Assembly (NCBI RefSeq): GCF_002161055.1
Contig: NZ_NFLT01000005.1
Coordinates: forward strand, 62,001-126,000
Origin: Tyzzerella sp. An114
GTDB lineage: Bacteria; Bacillota; Clostridia; Lachnospirales; Anaerotignaceae
Direction of reading: 5' to 3'
Length of the DNA: 64,000 nucleotides
Part shown: positions 37,200 through 47,332 of the stretch, piece after piece
Layout of the letters: each line of letters opens with the position of its first letter
Position numbering within the stretch: position 1 is the stretch's first letter
Notes under the pieces: model-generated
Databases searched by the model: none
Seen by the model: only the letters and a program-made list of their open reading frames with translations
What the model was told of the DNA's origin: nothing
Program-made: the position numbers and the translations under genes

Positions 37200-38039
37200 T
37201 TATCTTACAAATTTTCTTATTCCTAAAGTTATAAAGAAGAAAAGTGATGATACAAGAACCATTGTGGCTGATGCGGAAGTATCACCATAGAATGATATTA
37301 TAAGACCAGATATTCCCGATATAAGACCTAAAATAATTGTTATACCATGATACTGTCTTGTATTTGATGATATATTTCTCGCCGATGCAGCAGGAAGTAT
37401 GAGCATTGAATTTATAGTGAGTATTCCTATCCATTTTATAGATAACATTACAGCAACGGCAACAAGGGCAACGAATATATTTTCAATTAAATGAGTTTTA
37501 ATATTTCTGCTGGCTGCCAAAGATGTATTTATACTTACAAGAAGAAGGCTGTTGTATATTATATGCCATATAATTATTGTACATATAAGAACCACCAATA
37601 TAAGAAGTATTTCTTTTGGTGTTACAGTTAAAATATCTCCAATGAGATATGAAGAATATTTTGAAAATCCTCCGTTTTTTGAGAGTATTACTATTCCCAA
37701 AGCCATTGATAATGATGAAAATACACTTATTATTGTGTCTGTGGAAGCTGTGTTTGTTGATTTTACTTTTGTTATTATAAGGCTTAAAAATATTCCAAAT
37801 GCCAACATTGATATTATAGGATTTTTTAAACCTAAAAGAACACCAATAGCTATACCTGTAAAAGCACTGTGACCTAAAGCGTCAGAGAAAAATGCCATTT
37901 TGTTATTTACAGCCATTGTGCCAAGTATGGCAAATAGGGGAGATACAACTATTGTTGCCAAAAGAGCATTTTTCATAAACTCATAATTCATAAAGTCAAA
38001 GGGCATAACTATTTCCATAATTTTATATAATGTATCCAT
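37200..38039 (-). CDS. znuB: Zinc/manganese ABC transporter permease
   Basis: A 279-residue membrane protein of the ABC-3 family with about eight helices. It has ALLATIVVSPLFAILGTMAVNNKMAFFSDALGHSAFTGIAIG, split here over the conserved coupling region, and late SMLILPAASARNISS. It is the third gene of the operon znuA-znuC-znuB, beginning 2 bases after the ATPase stop. It moves divalent metal released by the lipoprotein. The metal is probably zinc because of the histidine-rich loop of the binding protein; the symbol is by analogy. Confidence 0.88.
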   Translation of the reverse strand: MDTLYKIMEIVMPFDFMNYEFMKNALLATIVVSPLFAILGTMAVNNKMAFFSDALGHSAFTGIAIGVLLGLKNPIISMLAFGIFLSLIITKVKSTNTASTDTIISVFSSLSMALGIVILSKNGGFSKYSSYLIGDILTVTPKEILLILVVLICTIIIWHIIYNSLLLVSINTSLAASRNIKTHLIENIFVALVAVAVMLSIKWIGILTINSMLILPAASARNISSNTRQYHGITIILGLISGISGLIISFYGDTSASATMVLVSSLFFFITLGIRKFVR

Positions 38040-38041
38040 TG

Positions 38042-38788
38042 TTATACCTCCAAATCCATAAATCCAAAAATTTGTTTAAATGAGTCTGTTTTGAAAACTT
38101 CGTCAACATCTCCAGATGCAACAACAGTTTTATCTATTAAAACAGCTTTATCAGCATATTTTTTTATAAGACTTAAATCGTGAGATACTAAAAGTATTGC
38201 TATATGATAGCTGTCACGAAGTTTTGAAACCATTTTATAAAAAAGGTCAAGACCATTTACGTCTACACCTGATACAGGCTCATCAAGTATTAAAAAGTCA
38301 GGAAGAGGGTCAAGAGCTGTTGCAAGAAGAACTCTTTGAAGCTCTCCACCAGAAAGCTCTCCCAGTCTTCTGTCTATAACATGACCACATTCCAATTCTT
38401 CCAACTGATTTTTAATTTTTTCTCTGTCTTTTTTTCTGTGACCAAGCCATACAGGACGTTTACTTTTTGAAGCTGTCATAAAATCAATGACACTTACAGG
38501 TGTGTTTTTGTCAAAAATTAGATGTTGAGGAACATAACCTATTCTTGGTCTTTTTATTTCTCCATTATTGTGTTCTTTATAACTTATATTTCCTGTGTAT
38601 TCTCTTTCTCCTAAAATAGCACGAATTAAAGTTGTCTTTCCAGCTCCATTTCGACCTATTAAAGCTGTAAGCTGTCCACAATGAAAATCAAGATTTATAT
38701 TTTCTATAAGTATGTCCTGACCGCTTACAACAGTTAAATTTTCTATATCTATACGACAGAGACCACAACTGTTATGTGTTTTTGTCAT
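38042..38788 (-). CDS. znuC: Zinc/manganese ABC transporter ATP-binding protein
   Basis: A 248-residue ATPase. Walker A is GRNGAGKTT, the Q-loop region IGYVPQHL, the signature LSGGELQRVLLATAL, Walker B DFLILDEPVSG and the switch histidine lies in LLVSHDLSLI. The N-terminus has a short cysteine pair (CGLCRIDIEN). It overlaps the end of the binding-protein gene by 4 bases, so translation is coupled. Confidence 0.9.
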   Translation of the reverse strand: MTKTHNSCGLCRIDIENLTVVSGQDILIENINLDFHCGQLTALIGRNGAGKTTLIRAILGEREYTGNISYKEHNNGEIKRPRIGYVPQHLIFDKNTPVSVIDFMTASKSKRPVWLGHRKKDREKIKNQLEELECGHVIDRRLGELSGGELQRVLLATALDPLPDFLILDEPVSGVDVNGLDLFYKMVSKLRDSYHIAILLVSHDLSLIKKYADKAVLIDKTVVASGDVDEVFKTDSFKQIFGFMDLEV

Positions 38789-39741
38789 TTAAAAGCCTCC
38801 TTTATTGTATTTGCATTTTTCAACATTATTTCAGTATAACTTTCATTTTCTGTATTTCCATAAGTTAAAGGGTCTAGTATATATATTTTTGCCCCTGTCT
38901 CACGAGATACAGTTTCAGCTATTTTTAAACTGGCATCATCAGCACAGAGAAGGGCTGTTATATTATTTTCTTTAACTTCATCTATTGTGTGAGCTAAAAG
39001 ACTTGGGGAAGGGTCTGTGTTTTCATCCATATAAATTTCTGCTTTTATGTCAAAACCATACTCATTTGCAAAATAAATATATCCTTCATGGAATACAGCG
39101 GCATTTTTTTCCTCAAAATGAATATCTTTAGTCTCGTTTTTAAGATTTTCTATTGATAATGAAAAATTATCAAGATTTTTTCTGTATAAAGGCTCGTTTT
39201 CATAATCAATGTTACATAAGGCAGAATATATATTTTCAGCCTGTATAAGTGCATTTTCTGGTGAAAGCCATATATGAGCGTTTAAATTTCCATGGTCATG
39301 TCCGTCATCTTCTGAATGTATGTGACCTTCTTCCTCATGACTGTGTTCATCATGTTCATCATGTTCATGATTGTGACCTTCTCCCTCAAGCATATAAGTT
39401 CCTGTTGATGTGTCAACTATTTCAAGATTTGGCAGAGAGTTTTCTATTTCATCAACAAAACTTTCCATATCACCACCATTTATAATAAACATATCAGCCT
39501 TTGAAAGTTTTTTCATATCTCCTGATGTCAATTGATAATCATGGAGACAACCTGTTGAAGGTGTTGTCATGTTTGTAATATTAATGTTAGGTGAATTTTT
39601 TACTATTTCCTCTGCTATTGAATATATTGGATAAAATGATGTAACAATATTTATTTTATCGTCATTTATATTATTTGAAGATGTACAACCTGATAAAAAA
39701 AGTACTGATAAAGCTGTAATCATTGTTTTAATGTATTTCAT
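38785..39741 (-). CDS. znuA: Zinc-binding lipoprotein of the ABC transporter (ZnuA/AdcA type)
   Basis: A 318-residue exported lipoprotein. Signal peptide with lipobox LFLSGC (C19), then NIVTSFYPIYSIAEEIV, the metal ligand region TPSTGCLHDYQLTSGD, and a long His/Asp/Glu-rich loop (about 123-150) beginning GEGHNHEHDEHDEHSHEEEG, typical of zinc-binding members. It continues NLNAHIWLSPENA, FHEGYIYFANEYG and ALLCADDASLKIAE. It starts at ATG 39741, 13 bases after AGGAGG, a long spacing; a TGA just upstream excludes an earlier start. A GCAAATGATTTGC palindrome lies immediately before the ribosome site. Confidence 0.9.
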   Translation of the reverse strand: MKYIKTMITALSVLFLSGCTSSNNINDDKINIVTSFYPIYSIAEEIVKNSPNINITNMTTPSTGCLHDYQLTSGDMKKLSKADMFIINGGDMESFVDEIENSLPNLEIVDTSTGTYMLEGEGHNHEHDEHDEHSHEEEGHIHSEDDGHDHGNLNAHIWLSPENALIQAENIYSALCNIDYENEPLYRKNLDNFSLSIENLKNETKDIHFEEKNAAVFHEGYIYFANEYGFDIKAEIYMDENTDPSPSLLAHTIDEVKENNITALLCADDASLKIAETVSRETGAKIYILDPLTYGNTENESYTEIMLKNANTIKEAFK

Positions 39742-39765
39742 TTGTCAAAATCATACCTCCTAATT

Positions 39766-39778
39766 GCAAATGATTTGC
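39766..39778 (-). promoter_or_regulatory. Palindrome upstream of znuA, candidate metal-regulator operator
   Basis: GCAAATGATTTGC is a perfect 6-1-6 palindrome directly upstream of the znuA ribosome site, with matching A/T two positions further out. It is a good place for a Zur, AdcR or MntR-type repressor. It does not clearly match a single published consensus, so the protein that reads it is open. Confidence 0.45.
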
Positions 39779-39854
39779 GTTTAGAAAATATTTTATTACT
39801 AAAATATTTATGTGTCAATTTATTTTTTTCTCAATTATGATTTTGATAACAAAT

Positions 39855-39890
39855 AAAAAAGGCACTTTTTAAAAAGTGCCTTTTTTATAT
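39855..39890. terminator. Terminator after purK
   Basis: Perfect palindrome AAAAAAGGCACTTTTT / AAAAAGTGCCTTTTTT; on the minus strand it ends purK. Confidence 0.85.
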
Positions 39891-41053
39891 TATAATCTTT
39901 CTTTTCCTATAATTTTAACTGCATTAAAAGCTTCTTCCGCTTTTTCTTCTGCTTCTTTTAATGTATTTGCTATTACTGTTAAATGTCCCATTTTTCTTTT
40001 TGGTACAGATTTTTCTTTTCCGTATATATGAAGATATGCACCTTTTATTTTGAGGGCTTCATCTGCACCTATAACTTTTGCATCTCCCATATATCCCATA
40101 GAGCCAAGTATATTTCTCATTACAACAGGTTTTAAAAGCTCTGATGAACCTAAAGGAAGTCCAGAAACTGCACGTATGTGCTGTTCAAACTGGCTTGTCA
40201 TGCAGGCTTCTATTGTATAGTGACCTGAATTGTGGGGACGTGGAGCAACTTCGTTTACTTCCACATTTCCTTCTTTGTCAACAAACATTTCAACACAGAA
40301 CATTCCTACACCTTCAAATATTTCCATAACACTTTTTGCAAGTGCCATAGCTTTTTTTGATGTATCTTCTGATATATTTGCAGGAACTCTTGTTTCAAAA
40401 AGAATGTTATCATGGTGTATATTTTCAGCAACAGGGTATACTTCTATTTCTCCATTTATTCCTCTACAAGCAAGTACAGATATTTCCATTGTAAATGGGA
40501 AGAATTTTTCTGCCATAAGAGGGAGTTTTCCACCACCAAGAGTTTTGAAACCTTCTGATATTTCATTTTCTGAATGGATAACAAAGTTTCCTTTTCCGTC
40601 GTATCCACCTGTACATGATTTTAATAGGAATGGATAACCGTATTTTTCACCGGCATTTTTGATGTCATCTGTTGTTTTTACAGCCATAAATTCTGGCATT
40701 GGTATGTTGTGTTCAAATAGAAGTGATTTTTGAGTGTATTTATTCTGTATTATTTTGAGACTTTTTGCAGTAGGGTATACTTTTACACCTTCATTTTCAA
40801 GCTGTTCAAGTATATCTGCTCCTATGTGTTCAAATTCGTAAGTTATTACATCTGATTTTGAGGCTAAAAGACGGATAGCTGTTTCATCATCGAAATCTGC
40901 TACAATATGTTCATCAACCAAAGTGTGGGCAGGGCATTTTAATGTTGGGTCAAGGACTGTTATGTAAAAGCCCATTTTTTTGGCTTCCTGTATCATCATT
41001 TTGCCAAGCTGACCGCCACCAATAATTCCTATTCTTTTTTCAATATTTTCCAT
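39890..41053 (-). CDS. purK: 5-(carboxyamino)imidazole ribonucleotide synthase
   Basis: A 387-residue ATP-grasp enzyme that carboxylates aminoimidazole ribonucleotide with ATP and bicarbonate in purine synthesis. It starts RIGIIGGGQLGKMMIQEAKKMG, has PFLLKSCTGGYDGKG, AEKFFPFTMEISVLACR, EVNEVAPRPHNSGHYTIEAC and ILGSMGYMGDAK, all typical of PurK. I take the second ATG (41053), 9 bases after AAGGAG; the first ATG is only 3 bases from it. It stands alone without purE, so the partner mutase must be elsewhere. Confidence 0.93.
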   Translation of the reverse strand: MENIEKRIGIIGGGQLGKMMIQEAKKMGFYITVLDPTLKCPAHTLVDEHIVADFDDETAIRLLASKSDVITYEFEHIGADILEQLENEGVKVYPTAKSLKIIQNKYTQKSLLFEHNIPMPEFMAVKTTDDIKNAGEKYGYPFLLKSCTGGYDGKGNFVIHSENEISEGFKTLGGGKLPLMAEKFFPFTMEISVLACRGINGEIEVYPVAENIHHDNILFETRVPANISEDTSKKAMALAKSVMEIFEGVGMFCVEMFVDKEGNVEVNEVAPRPHNSGHYTIEACMTSQFEQHIRAVSGLPLGSSELLKPVVMRNILGSMGYMGDAKVIGADEALKIKGAYLHIYGKEKSVPKRKMGHLTVIANTLKEAEEKAEEAFNAVKIIGKERL

Positions 41054-41242
41054 TGTCATATTCTCCTTAGAAATTTAATTAATTTGTATTCTATCATATA
41101 AGATTTTAAATTAAAACAGCAAAAAAAATATTTATTACTATCAACGATTTTTGTTATTTGTATTAAGTTTTTTGTAGTATAATTAGCTGTAAAAAAATAC
41201 AATATGGTCTTAATTTTTATAGTTTATAGAAATAGCTTTTTG

Positions 41243-41251
41243 TGATATACT
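41243..41251 (+). promoter_or_regulatory. Candidate extended -10 promoter of ftsK
   Basis: TGATATACT is a TGn-TATACT extended -10 about 48 bases upstream of the ftsK start, with no good -35. Its predicted start leaves a leader of roughly 40 bases. Confidence 0.4.
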
Positions 41252-41298
41252 ATATGTTTGTAAAATCGAACTGAACTTTTGTATAGAGAGGTGAAAAA

Positions 41299-44091
41299 AT
41301 GGGGGGAAATAATGAAAGTTCTAAAAAGGTTTCTGAAAACAAGCCTAAAAGAACTACTAAAACAACAAACAAAAAAAGTGTAAGCAGAAAAAAAACATCT
41401 ATGACTTCCCAAAAAAAAGAAGTTGAAAAAGTTAAAACAACAAGTTTTGGAGATACTATTACAGATGAAATTATAATTATTCTTATAATAGTTGCATCAA
41501 TAATAACTGTAATAAGTCTTTTTAGCAGTAAAATGGGATTTGTAGGTAGTCTTATAAATTCTCTTTTTAAAGGACTTTTTGGCTTTGGAGCTTATATACT
41601 TCCTATTACTGTTATAGGTTATTGTGTTTGGCTTTTGACATCAGGAATAAAAAGACGTAAATTGGTTAAATTTGTTGGAATGATGCTATTTGTTATATTT
41701 GTTGGTGCGGCATTCTCTGTATTTAATCAAGAAAATTTTGCAAAAGATTTAGGGATAGTAGGAAAAATTTCTCAGCTTTATAAAAATGGAGGATTTTCCA
41801 ACGGAGGTCTCATAGGTGGTTCAATAGGAAATCTTTTTGCATCAGCCTTTGGAAAAGTTGGAGCTACAATAATACTTATTGCTCTCATTATAATTTCTGC
41901 CATATTGGCAACAGGAAAATCATTCTTTAAAGGTGTATCATCTGCTTATTCTTATAATAAGTCTAGAATAAGAGAAAGAGCAGAGAGAATTGAAAGAGAA
42001 AGACCTGTTTTTGAAAAATCAAGTAAAAAAGATGCAAGAATAGAAATAAATAATTCACCAAATACAACAGGTACAGCAAAAACTAAAAAGCCTATGCCTG
42101 ATTTTTTAGTTGAAAAAGAAGGATATGATGATAAACCACCATATATTGAAACTACTGTATTTAAACAGCATACACCTAAAAAGTTTGAGAAGGCTCAAAA
42201 AGGTATATATGATTTTAAAATAGAAATGGAAAATACAGGAGATTTTTCATTTGATATGGATTATTCTGATAAAAAAGAGGATAATAATAAAACTTTTGAA
42301 AATTCATATAATAATAGTTACAACGATGTTAAAAATAAAGACTTTGAAGAACAAAAAACTGAAGTTGCAGAGATTGAGAAAGAAGTTATTGAAAATATAG
42401 ATGAAATTAATTCTTCAAAATATGATGAAACTGAAGATAATACAGTTTATTCTAATTTTGATGATGATAGTGCTGTTGTTGAAAAAGCTCTTGCAGAAAT
42501 GGAGAAAGCTCTTTATGATGAGGAACATCCAAAAACAAAAAATGACAATAAAAATAGTGAAACTGTAAGAGATAACTATAATGAAAAAGTAGCTAAAACA
42601 CAGGAAACAAATATTTCTAAACCTGTACAGGAAGTTAAAGAAATACCAGAATATGTTTTTCCTCCTATTGACCTTCTTGGAGAAGATAAAAATGTTCAGA
42701 CTCCCGGCTCAAAACTTGAGATGATGAACAATGCAAAAAAACTTGAGGAGACATTAAAAAGTTTCGGTGTTGATGCAAAGGTTATACAGATAAACAGAGG
42801 TCCTACTGTAACAAGATATGAGCTTTCACCTAGTCAAGGAGTTAAAGTTAGTAAAATTGTAAATCTTGCTGATGATATTGCATTAAATCTTGCTGCTGCT
42901 GGAATAAGAATTGAAGCACCTATTCCGGGAAAAGCTGCTGTTGGTATAGAAGTTCCAAACAAAGAAACACAGTCTGTATATTTAAGAACAGTTATAGAGT
43001 CTGAAGAATTTCAAAATTTCCCTTCAAAACTTGCTTTTGCCCTTGGAGAGGATATAGCAGGAAAGGCTGTTGTAACTGATATTGCAAAAATGCCTCACTT
43101 ACTTATAGCTGGTGCAACTGGTTCTGGTAAGAGTGTTTGTATAAATACACTTATAACAAGTATTATATATAAAGCTAAACCGGAGGAAGTAAAACTTCTT
43201 CTTGTAGACCCTAAAGTTGTAGAGCTTAGTGTTTATAACGGAATACCACATCTTTTGATACCTGTTGTTACAGACCCTAAAAAGGCGGCTAGTGCTTTAA
43301 ATTGGGCTGTAAGAGAAATGCTTCAAAGATATAACGACTTTGCAGAGTGTAATGTTAGAGATATAAAAGGCTATAATGCCATGAAAAAAGAAAAAGGTGA
43401 AACAGACCTTATGCCTCAGATTGTAATTATAATAGACGAGCTTGCAGACCTTATGATGGCAGCACCGGGAGAGGTTGAAGATTCTATATGTCGTCTTGCA
43501 CAGATGGCTCGTGCTGCGGGACTTCATCTTATAATTGCAACCCAGAGACCTTCTGTTGATGTAATTACAGGTGTTATTAAGGCAAATATACCTTCAAGAC
43601 TTGCTTTTGCTGTTTCATCAGGTATTGACTCAAGAACTATACTTGATACAACAGGAGCTGAAAAACTTCTTGGAAAAGGTGATATGCTTTTCTGTCTTGT
43701 TGGAATGAATAAGCCTGTCAGAATACAGGGGGCTTTTGTAACAGATAAGGAAGTTGAAAATATAGTGGCTTTTGTCAAAAAAGACGGTCACACAGGATAT
43801 AGCAATGATATGATTGAAGAAATAACATCTTCAACTAAAAATTTATCTGGTGGCGAAGATATGGATGAGCATTTTGAAGCTGCCATTGACCTTGTTGTTA
43901 AAAAAGAAAAAGCCTCTGTATCAATGTTACAGCGTCATTTCAGAATAGGTTATAACAGAGCTGCAAACCTTATGGAAGCCCTTGAAGATAGAGGTATTGT
44001 TGGACCAGAGGAAGGAAGTAAACCAAGAAAGGTTTTGATGTCTCAGGAAGAATATGAGGAGTTTAAAGAACAGGGCGGATTTAACCCTTGA
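41299..44091 (+). CDS. ftsK: DNA translocase FtsK/SpoIIIE
   Basis: A 930-residue ATP-driven DNA pump that clears chromosome ends from the division septum or moves the chromosome into a spore. A basic N-terminal tail is followed by four membrane helices (about 58-80, 92-120, 125-145 and 185-212), an Asp/Glu/Asn-rich linker (about 230-450), then the motor: alpha/beta domain with [19 protein letters not shown], Walker [10 protein letters not shown] at 605-613, Walker [14 protein letters not shown], and [14 protein letters not shown]. The C-terminal gamma winged helix (about 860-930, [22 protein letters not shown]) reads chromosome polarity signals. Ribosome site GAGAGGTG. Confidence 0.95.
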   Translation: MGGNNESSKKVSENKPKRTTKTTNKKSVSRKKTSMTSQKKEVEKVKTTSFGDTITDEIIIILIIVASIITVISLFSSKMGFVGSLINSLFKGLFGFGAYILPITVIGYCVWLLTSGIKRRKLVKFVGMMLFVIFVGAAFSVFNQENFAKDLGIVGKISQLYKNGGFSNGGLIGGSIGNLFASAFGKVGATIILIALIIISAILATGKSFFKGVSSAYSYNKSRIRERAERIERERPVFEKSSKKDARIEINNSPNTTGTAKTKKPMPDFLVEKEGYDDKPPYIETTVFKQHTPKKFEKAQKGIYDFKIEMENTGDFSFDMDYSDKKEDNNKTFENSYNNSYNDVKNKDFEEQKTEVAEIEKEVIENIDEINSSKYDETEDNTVYSNFDDDSAVVEKALAEMEKALYDEEHPKTKNDNKNSETVRDNYNEKVAKTQETNISKPVQEVKEIPEYVFPPIDLLGEDKNVQTPGSKLEMMNNAKKLEETLKSFGVDAKVIQINRGPTVTRYELSPSQGVKVSKIVNLADDIALNLAAAGIRIEAPIPGKAAVGIEVPNKETQSVYLRTVIESEEFQNFPSKLAFALGEDIAGKAVVTDIAKMPHLLIAGATGSGKSVCINTLITSIIYKAKPEEVKLLLVDPKVVELSVYNGIPHLLIPVVTDPKKAASALNWAVREMLQRYNDFAECNVRDIKGYNAMKKEKGETDLMPQIVIIIDELADLMMAAPGEVEDSICRLAQMARAAGLHLIIATQRPSVDVITGVIKANIPSRLAFAVSSGIDSRTILDTTGAEKLLGKGDMLFCLVGMNKPVRIQGAFVTDKEVENIVAFVKKDGHTGYSNDMIEEITSSTKNLSGGEDMDEHFEAAIDLVVKKEKASVSMLQRHFRIGYNRAANLMEALEDRGIVGPEEGSKPRKVLMSQEEYEEFKEQGGFNP

Positions 44092-44105
44092 TAATTAAAT
44101 ATATT

Positions 44106-44138
44106 AAAAAAGCTGTCTTTTTAAGACAGCTTTTTATT
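44106..44138. terminator. Terminator after ftsK
   Basis: AAAAAAGCTGTCTT / AAGACAGCTTTTT between convergent genes. Confidence 0.8.
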
Positions 44139-44385
44139 TTACAGTAAAAACTTTTTTTATAAATGGTATAAGGGACAATATAACACCTAAAGAAATTATT
44201 ATGAATAAAATTCTTTTTGATATACTGTTTGTTTCAATAGCTATATTTATTGATGCCCATACTATGACACAATATATTAATAAAATTGGAATTAAAATTA
44301 AAATTCGTATTGCAAGAGGTATTTTTTTATATGTACAGCTTTTAAATATACTTGAAAATATAAATTCAATTAAAAATTCAACCAT
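44134..44385 (-). CDS. Small membrane protein of unknown function
   Basis: An 83-residue protein with two hydrophobic helices (about 24-46, LAIRILILIPILLIYCVIVW region, and 58-78, ILFIIISLGVILSLIPF). I do not recognise a family. The ATG at 44385 has a near-perfect ribosome site, GGAGGTGATTT, which favours this strand over the longer plus-strand frame (44201-44524) that covers it and runs into the riboswitch. It is convergent with ftsK and divergent from the fhs riboswitch. Confidence 0.6.
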   Translation of the reverse strand: MVEFLIEFIFSSIFKSCTYKKIPLAIRILILIPILLIYCVIVWASINIAIETNSISKRILFIIISLGVILSLIPFIKKVFTVK

Positions 44386-44470
44386 TAAATCACCTCCAAT
44401 AATAATATATTTTAACTATAATATAATAACATTTGTTATGTCAACTAAAAATACTTCCATTTATTTTTTA

Positions 44471-44499
44471 TTGACAAATTTATTAGGTTATAGTATGCT
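44471..44499 (+). promoter_or_regulatory. Promoter of the fhs riboswitch transcript
   Basis: TTGACA (44471-44476), 17 bp, TATGCT (44494-44499). Transcription would start near 44506, just ahead of the aptamer. Confidence 0.75.
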
Positions 44500-44507
44500 A
44501 GCTTTAG

Positions 44508-44605
44508 AGAGGTCATATGACTGACGGAAGTGGAGTACCACATGAAGTATGACTTATAATTAGCCGACCGTCTGGGCAACCTAACCCGGATTGTCGGTTT
44601 TTTTT
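44508..44605 (+). ncRNA. ZTP (pfl) riboswitch with intrinsic terminator
   Basis: The leader contains the pfl-type core: GACTGACGG, the hairpin GTGGAGTACCAC, then after a linker CCGACCGTCTGGGCA, close to the conserved CCGCCTGGGC element of ZTP aptamers. CCGAC-N2-TCTGGG (44564-44576) can also pair with CCCGGA-N2-GTCGG (44585-44597), followed by eight T residues, so the conserved 3' element is shared between the aptamer and a terminator. ZTP or ZMP accumulates when 10-formyl-tetrahydrofolate is scarce; binding would block the terminator and turn on fhs. The class is a match to known motifs by eye. Confidence 0.85.
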
Positions 44606-44671
44606 GACCTTTCGGAAGTTAGGTAGCAGAAAATATTATTGATTTATTGCCAAAGGAAGGGGAATTTATTA

Positions 44672-46342
44672 ATGAAAACAGACTTACAGATTGCACAGGA
44701 ATGTACAATGGAGCGTATTGAAAAAATTGCTGAAAAAGCTGGTATTCCTGAGGAGTATATTGAATGCTACGGAAAATATAAAGCTAAAATAAGTGATGAA
44801 TACTATAATTCAATAAAAGATAAAAAAGATGGAAAACTTATACTTGTTACTGCTGTAAATCCTACACCAGCAGGAGAAGGAAAAACAACAATTACAATAG
44901 GTCTTTCACAGGCTTTAAACAAAATGGGTAAAAAGACTATGGTTGCCCTTAGAGAGCCTTCATTAGGACCTTGTTTCGGTGTAAAGGGCGGAGCTGCCGG
45001 TGGTGGATATGCACAGGTTGTTCCTATGGAAGATATTAACCTTCATTTTACAGGTGACATTCACGCTATGACAACAGCAAACAATCTTCTTTCTGCTATG
45101 ATTGACAATCATATTCAGCAGGGTAATGAGTGTAATATCGACCCTAGAAAGATTGTTTGGAAACGTGTTCTTGATATGAATGATAGAGCTTTAAGAGATA
45201 TAGTTATTGGTCTTGGTGGAAAACCAAACGGAGTTCCTCGTGAGGACGGTTTCCAGATAACTGTTGCTTCTGAGGTTATGGCTATATTCTGTCTTGCAGA
45301 AAGTCTCAAAGACCTTAAAGACAAACTTGGTAAAATTATTATAGGTTATACTTATGATGACAAACCTGTAACAGCAAAAGATATCGGAGCTGATGGTGCT
45401 ATGACAGTTCTCTTAAAAGATGCTGTAAAACCTAACTTAGTTCAGACTCTTGATAATCAGCCAGCCCTCATACATGGTGGACCATTTGCAAATATTGCTC
45501 ATGGTTGTAACAGTGTTAAGGCTACAAAATTAGGTCTTAAAATGGCTGATTACCTTGTTACAGAGGCAGGATTTGGGGCTGACCTTGGAGCTGAAAAATT
45601 CTTTGATATTAAATGTCGTAAAGCAGGACTTAAACCTGATGCTGTTGTTCTTGTAGCCACAGTAAGAGCTCTCAAATATAATGGTGGAGTTCCTAAAGCT
45701 GAGCTTAACAATGAAAATGTTGAAGCTGTTAAAAAAGGTATCGTAAACCTTGAAAAACATATTGAAAATCTTCAGAAATACGGTGTTCCTGTTGTTGTCA
45801 CACTTAATAATTTTGTTTTCGATACAGAAGCTGAAATTAATGTGGTAAAAGAGAAATGTGAAGAAATGGGAGCTACATTTGCCATTGCTAAAGTATGGGA
45901 AAAAGGTGGAGAAGGCGGTCTTGAGCTTGCAGAAAAAGTTATTGAGACTATTGAAACAAAAGAAAGTAAATTCCATACACTTTATGATGATGATTTATCA
46001 ATAGAAGAAAAAATAAATAAAGTTTGTAAGGAAATATATGGAGCGGGAAGTGTTGCTTTCTCTGCAAAAGCAAGAAAAACACTTAAACAGATTGACGAAA
46101 TCGGTCTTGGAAAATTCCCTGTATGTATAGCTAAAACACAGTATTCTCTTTCAGATAATCCTAGTCTTTTAGGAAGACCTGAAGGTTTTGAAGTTACTGT
46201 ACAGGAATTAAGAATTTCAGCTGGTGCCGGATTTATAGTTGCACTTTTAGGAGATATTATGACAATGCCAGGACTTCCTAAAAAACCTGCTGCATTAAAT
46301 ATTGATATTGATGATAAAGGAAATATTGTAGGATTGTTCTAA
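44672..46342 (+). CDS. fhs: Formate-tetrahydrofolate ligase
   Basis: A 556-residue enzyme that makes 10-formyl-tetrahydrofolate from formate, ATP and tetrahydrofolate. Features: P-loop-like [41 protein letters not shown] across the active site, [35 protein letters not shown], and [29 protein letters not shown]. The length is standard. I start at ATG 44672, 9 bases after AAGGAAGGGG; an upstream in-frame TTG (44639) precedes that site. Transcription is controlled by the ZTP riboswitch. It is followed by folD, the next enzyme of one-carbon metabolism. Confidence 0.97.
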   Translation: MKTDLQIAQECTMERIEKIAEKAGIPEEYIECYGKYKAKISDEYYNSIKDKKDGKLILVTAVNPTPAGEGKTTITIGLSQALNKMGKKTMVALREPSLGPCFGVKGGAAGGGYAQVVPMEDINLHFTGDIHAMTTANNLLSAMIDNHIQQGNECNIDPRKIVWKRVLDMNDRALRDIVIGLGGKPNGVPREDGFQITVASEVMAIFCLAESLKDLKDKLGKIIIGYTYDDKPVTAKDIGADGAMTVLLKDAVKPNLVQTLDNQPALIHGGPFANIAHGCNSVKATKLGLKMADYLVTEAGFGADLGAEKFFDIKCRKAGLKPDAVVLVATVRALKYNGGVPKAELNNENVEAVKKGIVNLEKHIENLQKYGVPVVVTLNNFVFDTEAEINVVKEKCEEMGATFAIAKVWEKGGEGGLELAEKVIETIETKESKFHTLYDDDLSIEEKINKVCKEIYGAGSVAFSAKARKTLKQIDEIGLGKFPVCIAKTQYSLSDNPSLLGRPEGFEVTVQELRISAGAGFIVALLGDIMTMPGLPKKPAALNIDIDDKGNIVGLF

Positions 46343-46357
46343 TTGGTGTATAATCAA

Positions 46358-46388
46358 GGACAGAGATTTTTTCTCTGTCCTTTTTTTT
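46358..46388 (+). terminator. Terminator between fhs and folD
   Basis: GGACAGAGA / TCTCTGTCC with a 5-base loop and eight T residues. folD therefore needs readthrough or its own promoter. Confidence 0.85.
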
Positions 46389-46451
46389 AAACATAAAAAG
46401 AATTTTGGCGTAAATATTATTGGTAAATATAAATATTTAAGGAGGAGTAAG

Positions 46452-47309
46452 ATGTCTGCTAAAATAATTGACGGAAAGGCTATATCAGCCGACATAAAAA
46501 ATGAAGCCCTTAAAGAGGCAGAAAGTCTTATTGAAAAAGGTGTTGAACCTTGTCTTGCTGTTGTTCTTGTAGGGAATAACTCTGCTTCAAGAGTTTATGT
46601 TAATAACAAAAAGAAAGCTTGTGAATACTGCAAAATAAAATCACTTTCCTATGAACTTCCAGAGGAGACAACAGAGGAACAGCTTCTTGAGCTTATTGCT
46701 GAACTTAATGAAAGCAAAAATGTAAATGGTATACTTGTTCAGCTTCCACTTCCAAAACATATTGACGAGACAAAAGTTATACTTGCTATTTCAGAAAATA
46801 AAGACGTTGACTGTTTCCACCCTTATAATGTTGGAGCTGTGTTTACAGGTGGTAAAGGATTTAAGCCTTGTACACCAGCAGGAGTTATTGAGCTTATAAA
46901 GAGAACAGGCTGTGATATTGCAGGTAAAAACTGTGTTGTTATAGGTAGAAGTAATATTGTAGGTAAACCAGCAGCTATGCTTTTAATGGCTGAAAATGGT
47001 ACTGTTACAATATGTCATTCAAAAACAAAAAATATGGCAGAGATATGTAAAAATGCTGATATTATAGTTGTTGCAACAGGTAAAATAAACACTCTCACAA
47101 AAGATATGGTTAAAGAGGGAGCAGTTATAATTGATGTTGGTATGAACAGAAATGAAGAAGGCAAACTCTGTGGAGATGTTGACTTTGAAAATGTAAAAGA
47201 GGTTGCTGGTGCAATAACACCTGTTCCAGGTGGTGTAGGCCCTATAACTATTGCAATGCTTATGAAGAATTGTATTACTGCTGCAAAAATGCAGAATGGT
47301 ATAGAATAA
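46452..47309 (+). CDS. folD: Methylene-tetrahydrofolate dehydrogenase / cyclohydrolase
   Basis: A 285-residue bifunctional enzyme that interconverts methylene-, methenyl- and formyl-tetrahydrofolate with NADP. It has the catalytic [12 protein letters not shown] lysine region, [24 protein letters not shown], the nucleotide-binding [17 protein letters not shown] and the C-terminal [16 protein letters not shown]. Ribosome site AAGGAGGAG. Its substrate is the product of fhs just upstream. It ends 23 bases before rimO. Confidence 0.97.
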   Translation: MSAKIIDGKAISADIKNEALKEAESLIEKGVEPCLAVVLVGNNSASRVYVNNKKKACEYCKIKSLSYELPEETTEEQLLELIAELNESKNVNGILVQLPLPKHIDETKVILAISENKDVDCFHPYNVGAVFTGGKGFKPCTPAGVIELIKRTGCDIAGKNCVVIGRSNIVGKPAAMLLMAENGTVTICHSKTKNMAEICKNADIIVVATGKINTLTKDMVKEGAVIIDVGMNRNEEGKLCGDVDFENVKEVAGAITPVPGGVGPITIAMLMKNCITAAKMQNGIE

Positions 47310-47332
47310 TCAGAATAAATCGGAGGTATGTT

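Noticed and set aside
44201-44524. 107-codon plus-strand frame before fhs
   Set aside because: It runs through the fhs promoter into the riboswitch and lacks a ribosome site; the minus-strand frame beneath it has a near-perfect one.
47270-47332. N-terminal extension of RimO overlapping folD
   Set aside because: The extra residues lie inside folD, ahead of the CGGAGG ribosome site, and are not found in the family.
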